This document shows, in pieces, positions 6,585 to 12,508 of a stretch of 12,508 nt of DNA (its first letter is position 1; every line of letters begins with the position of its first letter). The DNA is taken from contig URKL01000026.1 of NCBI GenBank assembly GCA_900548485.1, positions 1-12,508 of the forward strand. Direction: 5' to 3'. A program made the position numbers and the translations under genes. The notes below the pieces were generated by a model. The model was given only the letters and a program-made list of their open reading frames with translations, was not told the origin of the DNA and did no database searches. Source of the stretch: an uncultured Succinatimonas sp. (lineage in GTDB: Bacteria > Pseudomonadota > Gammaproteobacteria > Enterobacterales > Succinivibrionaceae).

Positions 6585-8377
6585 GGACCAAAGGAGAAAT
6601 GTAACTTAAAGGAACGATCATCATTTTCATTATCAATACCTACGGCAAAATCAACACGAGCTGTACCGTACTTTGACATATAACGATACCCCATACCAGG
6701 AGCATAAATCCAATGGGCATCAGAATAATCTTTACAAGCTGTACCTGCATCTACAAATAAAGCCATACGACTGTTAGCTATACCTATAGGAAACTGATAT
6801 TCTAAAGTGCCAGTACTCATATAACGACCACCACTTAAATAACCATTACTCTTATTTGAATGGCTTAAATATGAAAAACCGCGGATACTTTGATCACCAC
6901 CAACAAAGAAGCGTAATGATGGTGGTACCTCAGAGGAATCTTCACCTAAAATCCAACCTTGATTGAATCTATAGAAGAATCTGGTATTAGGAGTTGGGCT
7001 GGTAATACCTTTGAAGCTAGCAACAAAACGTGCAAAATTATTGTCTGTAATGGCTGCTGAAGCTAAGGTAGCATCTAAGGAAAACTTATAGCCCTCATGA
7101 GGGTCAAACCCTCCGGAGGAGGCTTGACGAGTTAAAAGCACGCCAGGCATTAAATTTAAACTATAGTCATCCTCTAAACCCTGTTTATAATCTTCATATT
7201 CAAGACGTAAAGAATAATCTCGACGCCACTTACCCGTCATATTTGCCACATAATGGAAACTTGCATGAGATACATCTGATACAGTGTCGTTATAATCAGT
7301 ATGAATCTGCGCTAATCTTACATAATAGTAATCTAAATTTGGGTTTTTACGCGGAATCTTATAGATAGCCTGAGCATCTTGCTTAACAGAAGAAAGTCTA
7401 CTGTAAAAACTTAAGGAATGACCATAACTATTCAATAAAGGCTTATCCCAACCTAACATCACCCGTACATCTTCATCGGTAGAATAACCAATACCCATAC
7501 GGACTAAGTTAGCCTTTTGTTTTTGTAATCCAATCTCCACTGGTACTTGAAAATCATGACGTTTTTCAACCATAGGTCTTACATCTACAGAGCGAAAATA
7601 CTGTGTCTGCGACAATGATTGGACATAATTGCTAATGGTATTACTTGAAAAAGGGTCGCCTGTATGGAAATTCTGTAAAGTCTGTACCGGCTTTAATAAA
7701 TTTTCAGTCTCTTTATCAACATAGCTAATACTACCAAAACTATAACGCTTACCAGTATCGTACAAGACCTCAATATCGGCGGCATTTTGCTCACCATATA
7801 CCATAATTCTAGAAATAATCAGCTCAGCATCAAAAAAACCTAATTCTAAAGCTCTCTCTCTTAAAGCTGTTTTTAAATTCTCATATCGACCATGACTTAA
7901 AAGTCCATAAGACTTCAGGCCACTATTGGCAATAATTCTTTGAAAAGAATTATAAAATGCGCCCTCACCTATAAGCTGAATATTGCAATTTCGAATAAAA
8001 AGTGGCTTACCAGGATCAATTGCCACTAATAATTCATGATTATCATTAATATCAATTTGATGTTTCAGCTCAATCTTAGGGTGATAAAAACCATAAGAAC
8101 GCATTGCAAGTTTTACTTTATCTTTAATTTCGCGTTCAAATATAGGGGCTTTTTTAGCTGGAATCTGAGGTAATTCATTTAAATGAGCATTGACATTATC
8201 TAAAACCTCCCCATCAATGCCAACAGGGACAATAGTTAGAGGATCTTCAACTTGTTTTAACTGTGATACTTCTTTATTTGTGCAAGCACTTAATGACAAG
8301 CACAAAACACCCATATAAATGCCAAAAATTAGGCTCGACATAATATTTTTTTTATGTACGTTTTTTTTGAAGAACAT
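6575..8377 (-). CDS. tamA: TamA, Omp85-family outer membrane barrel with lipoprotein-type signal
   Basis: A 600-residue TamA (E. coli about 577), the outer membrane partner of TamB. After the signal come about three POTRA domains (roughly residues 35-265; SYGFYHPKIEL lies in the first) and a beta-barrel to the end. The Omp85 motif RFFVGGDQSIRGF spans residues 489-501, with the key Arg499 of the L6 loop, and GFDPHEGYKF is also present. The protein ends LHFSFGPEF with a terminal Phe, a barrel-assembly signal much like E. coli TamA (GLGPEL). The N-terminus has lysines at 4, 5, 9 and 10, a hydrophobic stretch at 14-31 and a lipobox LSAC with Cys32 followed by Thr, predicting lipidation rather than ordinary signal-peptidase I cleavage. 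That is unusual for a proteobacterial TamA. The ATG at 8377 has AAGG six bases upstream; Met13 has none. Two A8 tracts lie in the first 12 codons. Confidence 0.95.
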   Translation of the reverse strand: MFFKKNVHKKNIMSSLIFGIYMGVLCLSLSACTNKEVSQLKQVEDPLTIVPVGIDGEVLDNVNAHLNELPQIPAKKAPIFEREIKDKVKLAMRSYGFYHPKIELKHQIDINDNHELLVAIDPGKPLFIRNCNIQLIGEGAFYNSFQRIIANSGLKSYGLLSHGRYENLKTALRERALELGFFDAELIISRIMVYGEQNAADIEVLYDTGKRYSFGSISYVDKETENLLKPVQTLQNFHTGDPFSSNTISNYVQSLSQTQYFRSVDVRPMVEKRHDFQVPVEIGLQKQKANLVRMGIGYSTDEDVRVMLGWDKPLLNSYGHSLSFYSRLSSVKQDAQAIYKIPRKNPNLDYYYVRLAQIHTDYNDTVSDVSHASFHYVANMTGKWRRDYSLRLEYEDYKQGLEDDYSLNLMPGVLLTRQASSGGFDPHEGYKFSLDATLASAAITDNNFARFVASFKGITSPTPNTRFFYRFNQGWILGEDSSEVPPSLRFFVGGDQSIRGFSYLSHSNKSNGYLSGGRYMSTGTLEYQFPIGIANSRMALFVDAGTACKDYSDAHWIYAPGMGYRYMSKYGTARVDFAVGIDNENDDRSFKLHFSFGPEF

Positions 8378-8408
8378 AGCAAGCCTTTTATTTTGTGAAA
8401 TTTAATCA

Positions 8409-8414
8409 ATTATA
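8409..8414 (-). promoter_or_regulatory. Candidate tamA -10 element
   Basis: On the minus strand TATAAT matches the -10 consensus exactly, 31 bases before the tamA ATG. There is no good -35 at 16-18 bases upstream; TATGTC at 17 is poor. Shifting the register gives TGG-TATATA, an extended -10 form that could compensate. A dyad at 8421-8436 lies where a -35 or activator would act. Confidence 0.4.
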
Positions 8415-8420
8415 TACCAG

Positions 8421-8436
8421 ATGTCTGATATGACAT
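8421..8436. promoter_or_regulatory. Dyad upstream of the tamA -10, possible operator
   Basis: ATGTC and GACAT are exact inverted copies separated by six bases (TGATAT), a 16-bp dyad directly upstream of the tamA -10. The five-base arms with a six-base spacer resemble the geometry of dimeric regulators of the CRP/FNR type, but the half-sites are neither TGTGA nor TTGAT. No regulator can be named. Confidence 0.3.
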
Positions 8437-8437
8437 A

Positions 8438-8452
8438 ACATTCAAAGAATGT
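8438..8452. promoter_or_regulatory. Perfect dyad ACATTC-AAA-GAATGT
   Basis: Six-base arms ACATTC and GAATGT flank AAA, starting one base after the neighbouring dyad ends. It lies 24-38 bases upstream of the tamA -10 and 32 bases upstream of the carA -35, so a bound protein could act on either promoter. It does not match the ArgR or PurR boxes I know. Confidence 0.3.
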
Positions 8453-8483
8453 GGTTAAAAAATCAAGAGACCGTTTCTACATA

Positions 8484-8511
8484 TTGAAAAAAATTACTTT
8501 TAGTCTAAAAT
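8484..8511 (+). promoter_or_regulatory. carA sigma70 promoter
   Basis: TTGAAA (8484-8489) and TAAAAT (8506-8511) each match 5 of 6 consensus bases and are separated by 16 bases. Transcription would start near 8518, leaving a leader of about 75 bases before the GTG of carA. No ATG-initiated leader peptide is present in that leader. The ArgR and PurR sites that control E. coli carAB are not evident here. Confidence 0.55.
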
Positions 8512-8523
8512 ATTTCAGACTGC

Positions 8524-8553
8524 GATAAGGCTAATAAAATAAACGCTCTTATC
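8524..8553 (+). other. Small stem-loop in the carA leader
   Basis: GATAAG (8524-8529) pairs with CTTATC (8548-8553) across an 18-base loop, within the predicted carA leader and about 40 bases before the start codon. No T-run follows, so it is not an attenuator terminator by itself. Six paired bases may be chance. Confidence 0.2.
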
Positions 8554-8583
8554 ATACGTCAAGGTCTACTCAATACACATTCT

Positions 8584-8589
8584 GGGGGT
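8584..8589 (+). promoter_or_regulatory. carA ribosome binding site before a GTG start
   Basis: GGGGGT can pair with the 16S rRNA anti-Shine-Dalgarno sequence over six positions with one G-U wobble. It lies four bases before GTG at 8594. This strong site supports GTG as the carA start, which also matches the family's N-terminus. Confidence 0.6.
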
Positions 8590-8593
8590 CTTT

Positions 8594-9733
8594 GTGGCAG
8601 TATCCGCAATTTTGGCTCTTGCCGACGGTACGGTTTTTAAGGGTAAAGCTTTCGGTGCTTTAAACACTACTACCGTAGGTGAGGTCGTCTTTAACACATC
8701 TATGACCGGCTATCAGGAAATTTTAACTGATCCGTCTTATGCCGGGCAGATGGTTACCTTAACCTATCCGCATATTGGTAATTACGGCACCAATGATGAA
8801 GACGTAGAGTCTCGAGACGTCTTTGCTATGGGACTTATCATCAGAGATCTGTCACTTGTAGCCTCCAATTTCCGCAATCAGGCTAACTTAAGTGATTTTT
8901 TAAATAGCTATCACAAGCCTGGTATTTACGGTATTGATACTCGTATGCTCACCCGTATTATTCGCGAAAAGGGTGCTCAAAACGGTTGTTTATCTACAGA
9001 TCCAAAATTAACTGCTGAAGAGGCTGTTAAAAAAGCTCAGGAATTCCCGGGCATGAAGGGCATGGATCTAGCTCAAAAAGTTACCACCGATGAAATCTAT
9101 ACCTGGACTGAAGGCACTTGGGAATTAGGACAAGGTTATAGAAAAGCCTACCGTACTAAGTACAATGTAGTTGCTTATGATTTTGGTATTAAGCGCAATA
9201 TTCTCCGCATCCTAGCTTCCTTAGGTTGCCGCATCACTGTAGTTCCTGCAAAGACTCCAGCTGCTGATGTTATTGCCATGAATCCTGATGGTATTTTCTT
9301 ATCTAACGGTCCAGGCGATCCAGAACCTTGTACCTACGCTCAAGAGGCTATCCGTGAATTTATTTCTCACAAGATCCCCTTGTTTGGTATTTGCTTAGGT
9401 CATCAGCTCTTAGGTTTAGCTTCTGGTGCACAAACTGTTAAGATGAAATTTGGTCACCACGGTGCCAACCATCCTGTTCGTGATTTAAATTCAGGCGTTG
9501 TTTATATCACCTCTCAAAACCACGGTTTTGCTGTAGATGAGAAGACTTTGCCTGCCTGCTTAAGACCTACTCACCGTTCCTTATTTGATGGTACCTTACA
9601 AGGTATCGAGCGTACTGACGTTCCGGCCTTTAGCTTCCAGGGTCACCCTGAGGCAAGTCCTGGTCCTCACGATCCGATGCCACTGTTTGAACACTTCATT
9701 GAACTGATGCGTCAATATCGTAACGAAGACTAG
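8594..9733 (+). CDS. carA: Carbamoyl-phosphate synthase small (glutaminase) subunit
   Basis: A complete 379-residue CarA (E. coli about 382). It hydrolyses glutamine and channels ammonia to CarB for carbamoyl phosphate synthesis, feeding pyrimidine and arginine pathways in the cytoplasm. The N-terminal half has [17 protein letters not shown] and [19 protein letters not shown]. The C-terminal class I glutamine amidotransferase domain has the nucleophile Cys267 in FGICLGHQ, and His351 and Glu353 in [13 protein letters not shown], matching E. coli Cys269, His353 and Glu355. FLSNGPGDP and [11 protein letters not shown] are also intact. Translation begins at GTG, giving [13 protein letters not shown] (initiator read as Met), behind a GGGGGT site. 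The gene ends nine bases before carB, and its TAG stop is part of the carB ribosome binding site, so the two subunits are made together. Confidence 0.98.
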   Translation: MAVSAILALADGTVFKGKAFGALNTTTVGEVVFNTSMTGYQEILTDPSYAGQMVTLTYPHIGNYGTNDEDVESRDVFAMGLIIRDLSLVASNFRNQANLSDFLNSYHKPGIYGIDTRMLTRIIREKGAQNGCLSTDPKLTAEEAVKKAQEFPGMKGMDLAQKVTTDEIYTWTEGTWELGQGYRKAYRTKYNVVAYDFGIKRNILRILASLGCRITVVPAKTPAADVIAMNPDGIFLSNGPGDPEPCTYAQEAIREFISHKIPLFGICLGHQLLGLASGAQTVKMKFGHHGANHPVRDLNSGVVYITSQNHGFAVDEKTLPACLRPTHRSLFDGTLQGIERTDVPAFSFQGHPEASPGPHDPMPLFEHFIELMRQYRNED

Positions 9734-9742
9734 GGGACAAAC

Positions 9743-12502
9743 ATGCCAAAGCGTACAGATTTAAAAACAATTCTTATCTTAGGTGCAGGTCCTATTGTTA
9801 TTGGTCAGGCCTGCGAATTTGACTATTCAGGAACACAAGCTTGTCGCGCCTTACGTGAAGAAGGTTATAAGGTAGTATTAGTTAACTCTAATCCTGCTAC
9901 TATCATGACCGATCCGGATATTGCCGATGTTACCTATATTGAGCCTATCCACTGGCGTGTAGTTGAAAATATCATCGCAAAAGAACGTCCGGATGCTATT
10001 TTACCTACTATGGGTGGTCAGACTGCTTTAAACTGCGCCTTAGACTTAGATCGCCATGGCGTTTTATCTAAGTATGGTGTAGAGATGATCGGTGCTAACG
10101 CCGATGCTATCGATAAGGCTGAAAACCGTGAACGTTTTGACAAGGCCATGAAGAATATTGGTCTTGAATGCCCGCGTGCAGGCATCGCTCACAGCTTAGC
10201 TGAGGCTTGGGAAGTTCAAAAACAAGTAGGATTCCCTTGCATCATCCGTCCGTCTTTCACTATGGGTGGTACTGGTGGCGGTATTGCTTATAATCCTGAA
10301 GAGTTTGAGAACATCTGCACTAAGGGTTTAGAACTTTCCCCAACCCATGAGCTCTTAATCGATGAATCCTTAATCGGTTGGAAAGAGTTTGAGATGGAAG
10401 TTGTTCGTGATCGCAAAGACAATTGCATCATCGTCTGCTCTATTGAAAACTTTGACCCTATGGGTATTCATACCGGTGATTCCATCACTGTTGCCCCAGC
10501 TCAAACCTTAACTGATAAGGAATACCAAATCATGCGTGATGCTGCTATGGCAGTTTTACGTGAGATTGGTGTTGAAACAGGCGGTTCTAACGTCCAGTTT
10601 GGTATCAACCCAGATAACGGCCGTATGGTCATCATTGAGATGAACCCGCGTGTATCAAGATCCTCTGCCTTAGCTTCTAAAGCTACAGGCTTCCCGATCG
10701 CTAAGATTGCCGCTAAACTTGCTGTAGGTTATACCTTAGATGAATTAGGCAACGATATTACCGGTGATAAGACCCCTGCTTCCTTCGAGCCTTCTTTAGA
10801 CTATGTTGTAGTTAAAGTTCCGCGCTTTAACTTCGAGAAATTCCCTAATTCTGACGATCGCTTAACCACCCAGATGAAATCTGTAGGTGAGGTTATGGCT
10901 ATCGGTCGTACCTTCGAGGAATCCTTACAAAAGGCTCTACGTGGTCTTGAAACTGGTAAAGCCGGTTTTGATCCGCGTTTGGACATGGATAAGCCTGGCG
11001 CTCGTACTAAACTTTTATACGAGTTAGAGAATGCTGGTGCTCACAGAATTTGGTACATTGGCGATGCCTTCCGTACCGGTTTAACTGTACAAGAGGTCTT
11101 TGAGTTAACTAAGATCGATCCATGGTTCCTCTCTCAAATTAAGGAACTTATCGATATCGAGTTATCCTTAGATGGCCGTACCTTAAAATCTATTGATGCC
11201 TCTGAGATGCGCGACTTAAAGTCTCGTGGTTTCTCTGATGCTCGTTTGGCAACCTTACTTAAGACTACCGAGGATGAGGTTCGTGCTCGTCGTTGGTTAC
11301 ACGAGGTTTTCCCGACCTATAAACGTGTTGACACTTGTGCAGCTGAATTCTCTACCTCTACTGCTTATATGTACTCAACCTATGAGCAAGAATGTGAGTC
11401 TAATCCTACAAACAAGCGCAAGATCATTGTCTTAGGTGGCGGTCCTAACCGTATTGGTCAGGGTATCGAATTTGACTATTGCTGTGTTCACGCCTCCATG
11501 GTTTTACATGAGGACGGTTTTGAAACCATCATGGTTAACTGCAACCCTGAAACCGTTTCTACCGACTATGACATCTCTGATCGTCTCTACTTTGAGCCGG
11601 TAACTTTAGAAGATGTTTTAGAAATCGCTCGTATTGAGAAACCTGAAGGTGTAATCGTTCAGTTTGGTGGTCAAACCCCATTAAAGCTTGCTAAGAAATT
11701 AGAGCGTGAAGGTGTACCTATCATCGGCACTAGCCCTGACGATATTGATAGAGCCGAAGATCGTAAACTCTTCCAAGAAATCGTTAATAAGTTAAAGCTC
11801 AATCAGCCACGTAACGGTACAGCTATGTCCTTATCTCAGGCTATCGCCTGCGCTAAAGATATTGGTTATCCTTTAGTAGTACGTCCTTCCTACGTTTTAG
11901 GTGGTCGTGCCATGGAAGTTGTTTATGATGAGGACGATCTCATTCACTACTTCAATGAGGCTGTTAAGGTTTCAAATAAATCTCCAGTACTCTTAGACAA
12001 GTTCTTAGATCACGCCACTGAGATCGACGTTGATGCCGTTGCTGACGGTGAAGATGTTGTTATTGGAGGTATCATGGAGCACGTTGAGGAATGTGGTGTT
12101 CACTCAGGTGACGCTTCTTGTGTATTACCGCCTTGGCACTTATCTGACGAGATCAAAGAGCGCTTAACTGTTATTTCTAAAGAATTAGCTCGTGCCTTAA
12201 ATGTTAAGGGTCTTATGAACGTTCAATTAGCTGTACGTGAAAATGAGATCTACTTAATTGAGGTTAATCCGCGTGCTGCTCGTACTGTACCATTTGTATC
12301 TAAGGCCACAGGCTTAGCTTTAGCTAAGATTGCAGCTCGTATTATGACCGGTAAGAGCTTAAAGGAACAAGGCATTACTTCAGAGGTTATTCCTCCTTAT
12401 TACTCTGTTAAGGAAGTAGTCTTGCCGTTTGCTAAGTTCCCAGGTTCAGATCCTCTCTTAGGACCTGAGACGTTTCCAGCAGTTCATTATTCCGGTCAAT
12501 GA
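9743..12502 (+). CDS. carB: Carbamoyl-phosphate synthase large subunit, 3' end missing
   Basis: The ammonia-using synthetase subunit, expected near 1073 residues; only 919 are read here. The carboxyphosphate half is intact: Arg169 in [12 protein letters not shown] (glycines 175-180) and metal ligands Glu299 and Asn301 in [11 protein letters not shown]. The oligomerisation region follows. The carbamoyl phosphate half begins near residue 555 ([19 protein letters not shown]) and keeps Arg714 in [16 protein letters not shown] and Glu840/Asn842 in [12 protein letters not shown]. The match ends at DPLLGPE (Glu909). The E. coli protein continues with MRSTGEVMG and the allosteric domain that binds UMP, IMP and ornithine; here [10 protein letters not shown] and a TGA follow. 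So the last roughly 160 residues, including the regulatory domain, are absent. The start has AGGGGA five bases upstream. Because this lies at the window edge, a chimeric sequence end is as likely as a real disruption. Confidence 0.93.
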   Translation: MPKRTDLKTILILGAGPIVIGQACEFDYSGTQACRALREEGYKVVLVNSNPATIMTDPDIADVTYIEPIHWRVVENIIAKERPDAILPTMGGQTALNCALDLDRHGVLSKYGVEMIGANADAIDKAENRERFDKAMKNIGLECPRAGIAHSLAEAWEVQKQVGFPCIIRPSFTMGGTGGGIAYNPEEFENICTKGLELSPTHELLIDESLIGWKEFEMEVVRDRKDNCIIVCSIENFDPMGIHTGDSITVAPAQTLTDKEYQIMRDAAMAVLREIGVETGGSNVQFGINPDNGRMVIIEMNPRVSRSSALASKATGFPIAKIAAKLAVGYTLDELGNDITGDKTPASFEPSLDYVVVKVPRFNFEKFPNSDDRLTTQMKSVGEVMAIGRTFEESLQKALRGLETGKAGFDPRLDMDKPGARTKLLYELENAGAHRIWYIGDAFRTGLTVQEVFELTKIDPWFLSQIKELIDIELSLDGRTLKSIDASEMRDLKSRGFSDARLATLLKTTEDEVRARRWLHEVFPTYKRVDTCAAEFSTSTAYMYSTYEQECESNPTNKRKIIVLGGGPNRIGQGIEFDYCCVHASMVLHEDGFETIMVNCNPETVSTDYDISDRLYFEPVTLEDVLEIARIEKPEGVIVQFGGQTPLKLAKKLEREGVPIIGTSPDDIDRAEDRKLFQEIVNKLKLNQPRNGTAMSLSQAIACAKDIGYPLVVRPSYVLGGRAMEVVYDEDDLIHYFNEAVKVSNKSPVLLDKFLDHATEIDVDAVADGEDVVIGGIMEHVEECGVHSGDASCVLPPWHLSDEIKERLTVISKELARALNVKGLMNVQLAVRENEIYLIEVNPRAARTVPFVSKATGLALAKIAARIMTGKSLKEQGITSEVIPPYYSVKEVVLPFAKFPGSDPLLGPETFPAVHYSGQ

Positions 12503-12508
12503 CACCCT
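12470..12508. other. Junction where carB similarity stops
   Basis: From about 12470 to the window end the bases no longer encode CarB in any of the three forward frames, so a simple frameshift does not explain the change. On the minus strand the piece reads open as [13 protein letters not shown], which is too short to identify. It could be an assembly artefact, an insertion-element end or a rearrangement. Confidence 0.6.

Noticed and set aside
10801..10986. 61-codon minus-strand open frame inside carB
   Set aside because: It overlaps strongly conserved CarB coding sequence and resembles no known protein; a shadow of the real gene.
11226..11435. 69-codon plus-strand open frame in another frame of carB
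   Set aside because: It lies inside conserved CarB codons and has no ribosome binding site or recognisable motif.
12470..12508. Minus-strand frame [13 protein letters not shown] resembling the start of a penicillin-binding protein motif
   Set aside because: Thirteen residues are too few to assign; the resemblance could be chance, so it is mentioned only as part of the junction.
1..12508. CRISPR arrays, tRNA or rRNA genes, complete insertion sequences, toxin-antitoxin or defence genes
   Set aside because: None of their hallmarks (regular direct repeats, cloverleaf with CCA end, transposase motifs, small paired genes) were seen.

Overview
The window looks like a chromosomal segment of a low-GC gammaproteobacterium. 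CarA, CarB, the TamA C-terminus, the TamB C-terminus and a YcbZ-type Lon-like protease all match the Escherichia coli proteins I know in length and motifs, while codon use is AT-leaning with heavy use of TTA for leucine. A Succinivibrionaceae-like anaerobe (order Aeromonadales) would fit, but that is a guess from style and gene content. The gene content is mostly housekeeping and I see no new defence or mobile system.

Layout. Positions 1-173 hold no recognisable gene, only a weak hairpin that could end the leftward transcript. Four genes read leftward, in transcription order tamA (8377-6575), tamB (6296-2289), hpt (2280-1741) and a ycbZ-like protease gene (1766-174). tamB, hpt and ycbZ are packed tightly: 8 bp between tamB and hpt, then an overlap of hpt with ycbZ. 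tamA is separated from tamB by 278 bp that hold a terminator-like hairpin, a promoter-like pair and small dyads, so tamA may be its own unit. A 216-bp divergent region (8378-8593) separates tamA from the rightward carA-carB operon. It holds a good carA promoter, a perfect -10 hexamer for tamA and two adjacent dyads. carA (GTG start) is complete. carB starts 9 bp later and is intact up to about residue 909, where the match to CarB stops abruptly near position 12470.

How the genes work together. TamA (outer membrane Omp85 barrel) and TamB (inner-membrane-anchored periplasm-spanning protein) form the translocation and assembly module, linked to outer membrane protein assembly and phospholipid transport. 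CarA and CarB make carbamoyl phosphate for pyrimidine and arginine synthesis. Hpt salvages hypoxanthine or guanine. The YcbZ-like protein keeps the Lon Ser-Lys dyad but has no clear ATP-binding loop.

The points most worth a second look are the abrupt end of carB, a lipoprotein-type signal on TamA, the separation of tamA from tamB, and the tamB-hpt-ycbZ linkage.
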